A stretch of 64,000 nucleotides of DNA from Ruminococcus sp. AM36-2AA (lineage in GTDB: Bacteria; Bacillota; Clostridia; Lachnospirales; Lachnospiraceae): positions 124,001 to 188,000 of the forward strand of contig NZ_QTYB01000004.1 of assembly GCF_003461955.1 (NCBI RefSeq). Direction: 5' to 3'. Of this stretch, positions 1 to 7,416 are shown piece after piece. The position numbers and the translations under genes were made by a program. How positions within the stretch are numbered: position 1 is the first letter of the stretch; each line of letters begins with the position of its first letter. The notes under the pieces were generated by a model. It worked only from the letters and a program-made list of their open reading frames with translations. It was not told the DNA's origin and made no database searches.

Positions 1-362
1 AGATGATATCGCCGGATCAGATCCGACACTTTTTCCTGTGCAAAAGATTTTTCTCCACGGTAACCACAGCGGATATTCTGCTCTACCGTCATAGTCGGAA
101 ATAATGCATAATTCTGGAAGAGGTAGCCAATCTGCCGCTTCTGTGGCTTCAGATTGATTCCTGCTTCTGAATCAAAGACTGTTTTTCCGTTAATTACGAT
201 TTTTCCCCGATCCGGAGTTTCAATTCCTGCTATACACCGCAGTGTCATGCTCTTTCCGCTGCCGGATGCTCCAAGAAGCCCGATGGCTGCCGAGCTGCCC
301 TCAAATTGCACTTTCAGGGAAAAATCCCGGAAATTCTTTTCGATATTTACGCTGACTGCCAT
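1..362 (-). CDS. modC: Molybdate ABC transporter ATP-binding protein ModC (partial)
   Basis: Only the N-terminal about 120 residues are inside the window; the gene runs off the left edge. Translation from the ATG at 362 shows a Walker A motif (GASGSGKS) and a Q-loop region (LFQNYALFP), which identify an ABC ATPase. It would power uptake of molybdate or tungstate through ModB. The start codon overlaps the modB stop by one base (TGATG), so the two are translationally coupled in a modA-modB-modC operon. The family is certain; the substrate is inferred from ModA, ModB and the adjacent Mop protein. Confidence 0.9.
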   Translation of the reverse strand, partial: MAVSVNIEKNFRDFSLKVQFEGSSAAIGLLGASGSGKSMTLRCIAGIETPDRGKIVINGKTVFDSEAGINLKPQKRQIGYLFQNYALFPTMTVEQNIRCGYRGEKSFAQEKVSDLIRRYH

Positions 363-1057
363 CAGATCCACCTTCTTGTCTTCATTCCTCTTCCGGATAC
401 AATGTTGATCAGTGCCACGATCACAAAAGAAATCAGCACAATCACAACGACCCAGAAGCCTGCGGTTCCATAGTTTCCAGCTGCGGTCTCTGCAGCTATG
501 GCTACTGAAACTGTTCTTGTTTTTCCAAGGATATTTCCGGCAAGCATGGAAGTCGCTCCGTACTCACCAATGGCACGTGCAAAAGCCAGTACCGTTCCGG
601 AAGCAATTCCCGGTCCTGCCGCAGGCATAACCACCTTCCAGAAGATCCGGTTGTCGCTCATTCCCAAAGTCTGGCCCACATAGATCAGATTCACATCTAC
701 CTGCTCAAAAGCAGCACGTGCATTGCGGTACATCAGCGGAAACGCAATCACTGCAGCCGCGATCACACAACCTTTCCAGGTCTGTACGATCTTAATATCA
801 AAATTATCCAGAAGAAAACTTCCCAGCGGTCTTTTCAGGCTGAAAATCAGCAGAAGAAAAAATCCGGCAACTGTAGGCGGAAGCACCAGGGGAAGGGTAA
901 GGATCCCATCCAGTACTGCCCTGGCGCCCGGCTTCAGTTTCATGATCTTACGGGCACAGAATACTCCCAGGAAAAAAGCGATCACGGTAGCCACCAGACC
1001 TGTTTTTAAGGAGATCCACAGGGGACTCCAGTTTATTTCTTTCAAAAATTCTGTCAT
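362..1057 (-). CDS. modB: Molybdate ABC transporter permease ModB
   Basis: A 231-residue integral membrane protein with about five hydrophobic segments and the EAA-type loop of binding-protein-dependent permeases (around ARAIGEYGATSML, typical of ModB/CysT permeases). The length is normal for ModB. It forms the membrane channel for molybdate and docks ModC. It lies downstream of modA and overlaps modC by one base. The intergenic space to modA is about 128 nt if the modA stop at 1186 is used, but only 65 nt from the second in-frame stop (1123). Confidence 0.93.
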   Translation of the reverse strand: MTEFLKEINWSPLWISLKTGLVATVIAFFLGVFCARKIMKLKPGARAVLDGILTLPLVLPPTVAGFFLLLIFSLKRPLGSFLLDNFDIKIVQTWKGCVIAAAVIAFPLMYRNARAAFEQVDVNLIYVGQTLGMSDNRIFWKVVMPAAGPGIASGTVLAFARAIGEYGATSMLAGNILGKTRTVSVAIAAETAAGNYGTAGFWVVVIVLISFVIVALINIVSGRGMKTRRWI

Positions 1058-1122
1058 CGTTCATTCCTGCACCGGCATTTACCGCATTGGTCAAAATTGC
1101 TGCCGGTTTTTTTGCATAATGA

Positions 1123-1185
1123 TTATTTGGAGGTGCTGTCTGTTGAGTCTGTGCTGTCCTCAGTCTCAGTGCTGTCTTCGGAAGC
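1123..1185 (-). other. In-frame acidic Ser/Thr/Asp tail behind the modA stop codon
   Basis: Directly after the modA TAA (1186-1188) the same frame stays open for 20 codons before a second TAA at 1123-1125. The conceptual peptide is ASEDSTETEDSTDSTDSTSK, built from the same DSTDSTDST units that end the lipoprotein at 9096-10022. Seen: frame continuity and composition. Inferred: ModA once carried, or by readthrough may still carry, a disordered acidic C-terminus. Confidence 0.5.
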
Positions 1186-2025
1186 TTATGCATCTTCCCT
1201 GGAAGCTTCTGCCTTAAATGCTGTGAAACCATAGTCCTCAAAGACTTTGATCGCAGCGTCAGATTCTACATAATCCAGAAATGCCTCTGCAGCCTTGGTA
1301 TCGTCTTCGGATGCTTCTTTATCCTCAATAAGGCCTACCGGATAAAGAACCGGTGTCTGAAGGCTTTCTGCCGGAGCTTCTGCGATAATCTCTACTTTAT
1401 CAGCAACAGATGCTGCATCTGTCGCATATACTACACCAACTTCATTACTTCCCTCGCTGACTGCAGCAAGTACATCTGTCACATTCTTGCACTCATTGAT
1501 CTCCATCTTGTTTACATCGTCCATGATCCCGAGGTTGTTGAAGATCTCACGGGAGTACTGTCCAACCGGAACATCCTCACCTGCAAGTGCCATGTTCTTG
1601 GCATCTGTGATGTTCTCAAATCCTGTTACCTTTGTCTCTCCGTCCTTTGGTTTGATCAGAACAACTTTATTCTCAAGAAGGTCAACAACGGTGTCCTCTT
1701 TTGTCAGTTTCTCCTCTGTGAGGGCATCCATCTGTTTATCTGCTGCTGAAAAGAAAAGATCGCAGCGTGCGCCTTCCTCAATCTGTGTCTGCAGTGTACC
1801 TGAGCTGTCTGCGCTGTAGTAGATTGTCACATCCGGATAAAGTTCATTGAAATCTTTCTGGATCTCTTCCATGGAATTGCTGAGGCTGGCTGCGATAAAA
1901 GCGTAAACCTCACCTTTCAGATTCTCATCACCTTTCACCTCTGTATCTGCCGCAAAGACATTTCCGGTCAGAAGGCCTGTTGTCAGGATTCCTGCTGTAA
2001 GAGCCGCTAAGATTTTTTTCTTCAT
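1186..2025 (-). CDS. modA: Molybdate-binding protein ModA
   Basis: Solute-binding protein of the molybdate transporter, 279 residues from the ATG at 2025. That start has AGGAGA upstream; an in-frame ATG at 2064 has no ribosome site. The N-terminus is a Sec signal (KKKILAALTAGILTTGLLTG) followed by a VFA-AD type cleavage site. Family landmarks are AASLSNSMEEI near the N-terminus, SSGTLQTQIEEGARCDLFFSA for ligand binding, and VPVGQYSRE. Oddity: there is no lipobox Cys (LTGN where LTGC would be expected), unusual for a Gram-positive binding protein. A second oddity is an in-frame acidic tail behind the stop codon. Confidence 0.93.
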   Translation of the reverse strand: MKKKILAALTAGILTTGLLTGNVFAADTEVKGDENLKGEVYAFIAASLSNSMEEIQKDFNELYPDVTIYYSADSSGTLQTQIEEGARCDLFFSAADKQMDALTEEKLTKEDTVVDLLENKVVLIKPKDGETKVTGFENITDAKNMALAGEDVPVGQYSREIFNNLGIMDDVNKMEINECKNVTDVLAAVSEGSNEVGVVYATDAASVADKVEIIAEAPAESLQTPVLYPVGLIEDKEASEDDTKAAEAFLDYVESDAAIKVFEDYGFTAFKAEASREDA

Positions 2026-2087
2026 CTTTTTGTTTCTCTCCTTTTTTGTTTCGCTCAGTTTCATTCAGTTTTGAATGGTTTCGTTTA

Positions 2088-2116
2088 ATTTTACCCAAAT
2101 GAATGTTTCTTGTCAA
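2088..2116 (-). promoter_or_regulatory. Promoter of modABC
   Basis: On the minus strand a consensus -35 TTGACA (2116-2111) is separated by 17 bp from -10 TAAAAT (2093-2088). The leader of about 55 nt contains a small hairpin (CATTCA/TGAATG). No G-rich Moco riboswitch fold was recognised. Confidence 0.85.
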
Positions 2117-2127
2117 GCGTAAGGCCA

Positions 2128-2156
2128 TTGCTGTTTTTTCATACACATGCTATCAT
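2128..2156 (+). promoter_or_regulatory. Promoter of the mop/regulator pair
   Basis: The plus strand has -35 TTGCTG (2128-2133), a 17-bp spacer and -10 TATCAT (2151-2156), about 60 bp upstream of the mop start. It is back to back with the modA promoter, so a regulator bound in 2090-2156 could control both directions. Confidence 0.7.
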
Positions 2157-2217
2157 AAAATATACCGAGCAGTTTTCACTGCAACATCAGGATCTTAAAA
2201 GATAAGGAGATTTTTTT

Positions 2218-2430
2218 ATGAAACTCAGTGCACGAAATCAGTTAAAAGGAAAAGTTATCAATATCAACAAAGGAGCCGTAAATTCCATTGTTTCCATCGA
2301 TATTGGCGGAGGAAATATTATCACAGCAACCATTTCCTGTGCCGCTGTGGAAGAACTGGGACTGAAAGTTGGATCTGACGCTTACGCTGTCATCAAAGCA
2401 ACCAGTGTTATGGTGGGAATCGATGAATAA
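2218..2430 (+). CDS. Molybdopterin/molybdate-binding Mop-like protein (TOBE domain)
   Basis: A 70-residue protein consisting of a single Mop/TOBE domain: LSARNQLKGKV, a central SIVSIDIGGG segment and a final AYAVIKATSVMVGIDE. The start is preceded by AAGGAG. Mop proteins oligomerise and bind molybdate oxyanion, acting as storage or as the sensor part of regulators. It is divergent from modABC and overlaps the next gene by 8 nt. The molybdate link is strong by family and by context; its role as store versus sensor is unknown. Confidence 0.88.
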   Translation: MKLSARNQLKGKVININKGAVNSIVSIDIGGGNIITATISCAAVEELGLKVGSDAYAVIKATSVMVGIDE

Positions 2431-3343
2431 ATTCTACACAGCCCAGGAAGTCGCCGATAAATTAAAGATCAAAAAAACAACCGTATACGAACTGATCAAA
2501 CGCGGGGAGCTTTCCTCTTCCAAAATCGGTAAACAGCTGCGAGTCAGTGAAGATCAGCTGTCCCTGTATCTGAACGGAGCGGCGAAAAACAGTGTCTCCG
2601 CCCAGCACCATGATTATCAACCGGAAAGTTCCCTTCTGAAAAGAGATTATCTGCTTCACTCCAGCGGACTGATCATCAGCGGACAGGCATCTCCGGCGCT
2701 GGATCTTCTTCTGAATCAGCTGCCTTCCACACCTGGGAACCTTCCTGTGCTGCAATCACATATGAATACCTACAATGGCCTGTATTCCCTCTATTTTGAA
2801 AAAGTCCATATTGCCTGTGCCGCAGCAGCTCCTGAGGATGTCCGCAGTCTGGTACCCGGACTTTCTCTTACAGCCCTTCTCTTCTGCCAGTATCCCATGG
2901 GCTTTTATGTAAAAAAGGGGAATCCACGGAATATTCATGACTTTCCGGATCTTACAAGAGCGGATATCATTTTTGCAAACCGCGAAAAAGGAAGCAGCCG
3001 CAGGGTTCTTCTTGACCGCACCCTGAAATCTTCCGGTATTTCTCTGGAATCCATATCCGGTTACCGTAATGAGCTTGTTTCCGACTATTCCACAGCTGCC
3101 GCGGTTGCCGGTGGGCAGGCAGATGTTGCACTTGGAGAAAGTTATGCTGTAAGAAGTTTCCCGGAACTTACGTTTCTCCCCCTTACACAGGAGACACTTT
3201 ATCTGATCATGCATTCCGAAAATCTAGATACTCCCGGTTTTCAGGCAGTGACCGAAACGATCTCTTCAGAGAATTTTCGCCGCACACTGGCACTCCAGAC
3301 CGGATATGATACCACTCATACAGGAGAAATTTTTTCTATCTGA
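2423..3343 (+). CDS. Excisionase-type HTH regulator with periplasmic-binding-like domain
   Basis: 306 residues from the ATG at 2423, which lies inside the end of mop; coupled translation is likely. Residues about 3-52 are a MerR/excisionase-like DNA-binding domain (FYTAQEVADKLKIKKTTVYE). The rest, about 75-300, resembles the PBP-like domain found in one-component molybdate regulators (SSGLIISGQASPALDLLL, GFYVKKGNPRNI, REKGSSRR). It probably senses molybdate or a related anion and controls the adjacent modABC and mop promoters, replacing ModE. The family is well supported; the ligand is inferred from context. Confidence 0.8.
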   Translation: MNKFYTAQEVADKLKIKKTTVYELIKRGELSSSKIGKQLRVSEDQLSLYLNGAAKNSVSAQHHDYQPESSLLKRDYLLHSSGLIISGQASPALDLLLNQLPSTPGNLPVLQSHMNTYNGLYSLYFEKVHIACAAAAPEDVRSLVPGLSLTALLFCQYPMGFYVKKGNPRNIHDFPDLTRADIIFANREKGSSRRVLLDRTLKSSGISLESISGYRNELVSDYSTAAAVAGGQADVALGESYAVRSFPELTFLPLTQETLYLIMHSENLDTPGFQAVTETISSENFRRTLALQTGYDTTHTGEIFSI

Positions 3344-3362
3344 GAGTCTGTTATTTATGCAC

Positions 3363-3451
3363 AAAAAAGTCCTGAGCATTGATCTATGCCAGAATCCCGG
3401 ACATCTTCTTTGTCCGGTAAATAAGGCACTTATCAAAGTTCAGGACTTTTT
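3363..3451. terminator. Bidirectional terminator with nested hairpin
   Basis: The outer arms AGTCCTGA (3368-3375) and TCAGGACT (3440-3447) are flanked by A and T runs on the correct sides for both strands. The long loop holds an inner hairpin, CCGGACA/TGTCCGG. It separates the convergent regulator (plus) and acyltransferase (minus) genes. Confidence 0.75.
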
Positions 3452-3457
3452 ATGCTT

Positions 3458-4552
3458 TTATACAGTTAGTTCAATTTTTTCACAGATATTCCGGATCAGG
3501 CGGTTGTAACCGGTTATATTTTTCAGCCATTCCAGCACAATGGACACTGCCAGAGAAATTCCCAGCAGTACCAGAACATTTACCACAAAATGACCAAAGG
3601 AATAAATAAAATCACTCCAGAAATAATGTCTTATAAATGTATGTATCAGAAAAATATTCATGGAATGTTTTCCAAGGAATAACAGTACCTGGCGGATTCC
3701 CGGGATCACTGTGATAAACTCGCTGCAAAATGCGATCACAATAATCGGAAAAATCCCCCAGCGGATCTCATTATATACAGATCCCGGTAATTTCCCATAT
3801 ACTTTGTACAGAACAAATAATATCAGCAGCTCCAACAAAAATTTCATGATCTTCTTCGGTCCCCGGTTCCACACCTGCAGCCACCGGTCAGCCAGCTCAT
3901 ACTTTGCTGCACACATTCCCATAAGAAATACAGGAATAAAAGAATATACATTGGTTTCTCCCATGATCTTCAGTGATAGCATATGGGGAACTGCCACAAC
4001 CAGCGCAAGGATCATCGGAAGACAGTCTTCATTTTTCATGACCAGTGGAACCAGGATCACAAAGATCACCGCAGCGCTCATATACCACCAGGTTCCATTC
4101 ATGGTTACTGTACCAAACAGGCTATGAATCCCCAGAAAATCAAGCCCCATAGCTGCCAGACCTTCGATTCTGCTTCCGCCTGAAAAATATACTTTTGATA
4201 CGTATCCGAACATGCCCTGAAAAATAACCGCAGATAAGATCCAGATGATCCAGAACCCGGACATGGTTTTGACCAGCCGGCCGGCAGTCCATCTCACAGG
4301 CGCAGAGCGCTTCTTACGATAACTTAAATATAGTCCGTATCCGGAAATAAAAGCATAGATCGGCACACAAATCTTAAATACACTGCACATATAGATCATG
4401 GTATCATCCGCAAATGGCGCAAAAGATACCGTAAATCCCTCAAAGCGCTTTCTTGAAAGATACTGATGATGAAACAGCATCATCACTATGGCAATCCCTT
4501 TCATCGCCTGGGAAGCGTATTTATCAAATCGGACTGTTTTTTCCTTTTCCAA
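3458..4552 (-). CDS. Membrane acyltransferase, acyltransferase-3 family
   Basis: 364 residues with about ten membrane segments. The start is TTG at 4552, preceded by AAAGGAG at proper spacing; upstream ATGs lie within or before the neighbouring stop and lack a site. The N-terminal FDKYASQAMKGIAIVMMLFHH matches the acyltransferase-3/OatA-like fold, where the His of the first membrane helix is catalytic. Such enzymes O-acetylate sugars or polyols on surface polymers. It is the last gene of the uppP to glycerophosphotransferase operon, 16 nt after the preceding stop, so it probably decorates that operon's polymer. The exact acceptor is unknown. Confidence 0.8.
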   Translation of the reverse strand: MEKEKTVRFDKYASQAMKGIAIVMMLFHHQYLSRKRFEGFTVSFAPFADDTMIYMCSVFKICVPIYAFISGYGLYLSYRKKRSAPVRWTAGRLVKTMSGFWIIWILSAVIFQGMFGYVSKVYFSGGSRIEGLAAMGLDFLGIHSLFGTVTMNGTWWYMSAAVIFVILVPLVMKNEDCLPMILALVVAVPHMLSLKIMGETNVYSFIPVFLMGMCAAKYELADRWLQVWNRGPKKIMKFLLELLILFVLYKVYGKLPGSVYNEIRWGIFPIIVIAFCSEFITVIPGIRQVLLFLGKHSMNIFLIHTFIRHYFWSDFIYSFGHFVVNVLVLLGISLAVSIVLEWLKNITGYNRLIRNICEKIELTV

Positions 4553-4568
4553 AATTTTCTCCTTTATA

Positions 4569-7331
4569 TTACATGTTTTCCATGATTTTTTTGTATACCC
4601 GCCTGCAGCAGTTACGGTCATTAAATGCAAATGTATCCTCCATTCGCTTCAGATATTTCTCTTTTATCTGACAGTCAGAAGCCATATATTCAATGATCCG
4701 TTCTACCGTTCCTTCCAGTGTATCTTCCACCTCTCCAAATCCGTCCCTCTCATAATCAAAATATCCCTCTGTGTAGGAATGGGAACCGCTGAAAAAGCTC
4801 TCTCTGTCAAACTGTGCATACACGATCGGCTTCCTTAAATACGCAAAGTCAAATGCAACCGAAGAATAATCCGTGACCATCAGATCTGTCTGCGCAAAAA
4901 TCTCTCTGTAGGAACTGGAGCTATCCAGAAATTTCACCCTGGGATCTCTTCGGAACAGATGCAGTCCATCAACAGTATTCGGATGTGGCATAAAGCAGAT
5001 AGTGTAACCATATTTTTCAGAAGCTTTCAGAAGCTTTTCACTGTTCAGAAGATCATTATAAAAGCAAAAATATTCACTGTGGACGAATTCTTCTCCAAGC
5101 TTCCACACACCTCTGTCATCGGTTCCGGAGGAAAGACTTTTTCGCCAGGTAGGCATAATCGTCACGTATTTCCGTTCCGCATGGACCAGCCTGTCAAATC
5201 TTGGCATACCAGTAAGCCATACATTCTTTGCCGGATAATAGTAATCATAATTGAATATGGAATCATACTCCTGCTTCGTATTTACCACAAACCCAAACAG
5301 ATTCCGGTTATATTTATTCAGCCACTGAGACTGATTATCTTTCGTCACTCCATGCTGCAAAAATACCAGTTTCTTATTGTACATCAGATCCCGGTAAAGA
5401 TACTCGAAACTTCCAAATGGATTCACTACGGTCTTATTTGCCTGAGAAGAAAGAGAAAGATCATTCAGAAGAAACAGGATTTTGTGATTCCAGGAAAAAG
5501 GCTCCACAATTTTTCCAAGTTTCACCAGTTCCCGGCTCTCCGGTGTATTTTTACTGATAACAAAATATGGTTTCACCCCGGAAACCGGATTTTCACAGAC
5601 ATAGCGGAACATAACCTCTCCGTTATCATCTCCCCGGTTGACTCGATCCGAGAACAGCCAGATCTGTTTTTTCTTCCTTGCACGTTTCCATGCACAGAGC
5701 CAGCGTACAAAAAAGGCTTTTTTTCCGGGAAGTCCCTGTAACAGTAAAGCACGGTCACGTTTCCATCCAAGTATCAGGGTCCTGCCTATTCGATAAGGTT
5801 TTACACAGATCTCATATTGCTCCTGGATTTGATCTTCGTTCTGTTCTTCCAGTGAAGAAATGGATCTTTTTTTTCCGGCAGGCAGCAACAGCATTCCCCT
5901 TACATGCAGAAAAAGAGGAACCGCTTTGGCAAATGGTGTATATTTTCCGTAAGAAACATTATACATCTTCCTGATATGACCCTGCTCTTTTTCCGCCCAG
6001 CAAACAGAATCGTGAATTCCCCCATAAGGAATATCCACCAGATACAGCTTCTCTGTCGCTGTTTCCTTCCTGCACCACCCGAATCGATCCAGTGTATATC
6101 TCCAGACTGCTTTATATCTTCGTTCTCCGGTTATCATGCAGAACTCCCGGTTCCTTATCCATGGTTCCACAACCGAAAACTCACAGTGTATTCCCTCATC
6201 TGTAAGCTGGAAAATCCTGACATTCAGCTCATCCTGTTCTGAATTTATAACAGCCTCTGTCTGTCTGGGATATCTTTTATTTATATCCGGAAAATATTTA
6301 TGAAGCAGATAAAGTTTATTTTCTCTTCCTATGTGATGGCTGAATATGATAAGTTCCGGAAATTCCAGATGTTTCAGAAATTCATCAATATTTCTTTCAT
6401 AGGAAATCAGCTCCACATGTTCCGGATTCCGGAATATCACTTCTGCCAGTTTTGTATAATAATACAGAAGCACATAATCACCATTCTTCACAAACCGGAT
6501 TTTTCCCTGCTTTCTGTATTCTTCAAGCCTTTTCAAAAAACGCTCGTAAAACATCCCTGTCTGCTCAGTATCCTGTATAAGATTCTCCCATTCATCCCTG
6601 ATAAAATGCTCCGCAGGAATCTGCACCCGGGCATTTTCCCCGGAAATTACCGAAATTTTCCCGCAGGATACCGCATTTCTGTATACCATTTCCATGATAT
6701 CCAGATACCAGGTATCCTTTCTGATTTCTTTTGTCCATTTCAGTTTTTCTGTAACAAATGTATATGCCGGATACATCTGATGCAACAGACAGGCATGATC
6801 GTCCAGTGTTGCATCTTTTCCAAAAGAGTCACAGTAATTATTATGCTCTTTTACCGGCAAACTGTCTTTTCCGTCAATTTTTATCACAGCTACATCACTG
6901 CCTTCTTCCTGAAAGCAACGCTGCAGTTCCCGGAATGCCTCTTTTGAAAAACCATTTCCGCCTCTTACAAATGTAATATAAGTTCCGGTAATCTGACTGT
7001 AAAGTTCACTGGCAATATCCTGACACTCTGATCCGTCAATATAGATCAGTTTCGGATCTTTCAACATTTCCCGAAAACGCTTATCTTTCATTTGAAATGG
7101 ACCAAATTTCTCATCCATCGCCTGTGCCTGAAGAGTTTTCTCCTTTTCTCCAAGAAGCTGCAGTTCTTTCAGATCACTCTGGCTGAACTGATCTGCATTC
7201 CCTTCCACACGTACCGCCAGGATCTGTATGGTATCTGCCAGTGGATTCTGTTTTATATTTCTGTATGTTCTGTATAATCCTGATGTATTTTTAGCAAAAA
7301 CAACAACTGAAAAATCATCTTCTCTGGTCAT
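4569..7331 (-). CDS. CDP-glycerol glycerophosphotransferase family protein with N-terminal GT-like domain
   Basis: 920 residues. About residues 5-220 look like a GT-A type fold (FSVVVFAKNTSGLYRTY, ITGTYITFVRGGNGF). About 540-910 are a CDP-glycerol:polyol glycerophosphotransferase domain, with KLVFLQHGVT, WLTGMPRFDRL, MVTDYSSVAFDFAYLRKPIV and a final SHSYTEGYFDY. TagB/TagF-type enzymes transfer polyol phosphates in teichoic acid synthesis at the inner membrane face. The start has GGGAGAAAT before ATG. It lies 85 nt downstream of a second such enzyme. No tagD/tarI nucleotide gene lies nearby, so the donor (CDP-glycerol, CDP-ribitol or other) is open. Confidence 0.82.
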   Translation of the reverse strand: MTREDDFSVVVFAKNTSGLYRTYRNIKQNPLADTIQILAVRVEGNADQFSQSDLKELQLLGEKEKTLQAQAMDEKFGPFQMKDKRFREMLKDPKLIYIDGSECQDIASELYSQITGTYITFVRGGNGFSKEAFRELQRCFQEEGSDVAVIKIDGKDSLPVKEHNNYCDSFGKDATLDDHACLLHQMYPAYTFVTEKLKWTKEIRKDTWYLDIMEMVYRNAVSCGKISVISGENARVQIPAEHFIRDEWENLIQDTEQTGMFYERFLKRLEEYRKQGKIRFVKNGDYVLLYYYTKLAEVIFRNPEHVELISYERNIDEFLKHLEFPELIIFSHHIGRENKLYLLHKYFPDINKRYPRQTEAVINSEQDELNVRIFQLTDEGIHCEFSVVEPWIRNREFCMITGERRYKAVWRYTLDRFGWCRKETATEKLYLVDIPYGGIHDSVCWAEKEQGHIRKMYNVSYGKYTPFAKAVPLFLHVRGMLLLPAGKKRSISSLEEQNEDQIQEQYEICVKPYRIGRTLILGWKRDRALLLQGLPGKKAFFVRWLCAWKRARKKKQIWLFSDRVNRGDDNGEVMFRYVCENPVSGVKPYFVISKNTPESRELVKLGKIVEPFSWNHKILFLLNDLSLSSQANKTVVNPFGSFEYLYRDLMYNKKLVFLQHGVTKDNQSQWLNKYNRNLFGFVVNTKQEYDSIFNYDYYYPAKNVWLTGMPRFDRLVHAERKYVTIMPTWRKSLSSGTDDRGVWKLGEEFVHSEYFCFYNDLLNSEKLLKASEKYGYTICFMPHPNTVDGLHLFRRDPRVKFLDSSSSYREIFAQTDLMVTDYSSVAFDFAYLRKPIVYAQFDRESFFSGSHSYTEGYFDYERDGFGEVEDTLEGTVERIIEYMASDCQIKEKYLKRMEDTFAFNDRNCCRRVYKKIMENM

Positions 7332-7416
7332 ATTTCTCCCATCTTATCCATTCCCGGTGCAGACAACTCTTTCTACCGCTTATTTATCCAGGCATCTGCG
7401 TAGAGAACTGATCTGC

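Noticed and set aside
948..1241. 97-codon minus-strand frame between modA and modB
   Set aside because: It overlaps the ends of both genes in another frame, lacks a ribosome site and has no conserved features.
2026..2217. Moco/Tuco riboswitch between modA and mop
   Set aside because: The region is AT-rich with only a 6-bp hairpin; the leader of about 55 nt is too short for that fold.
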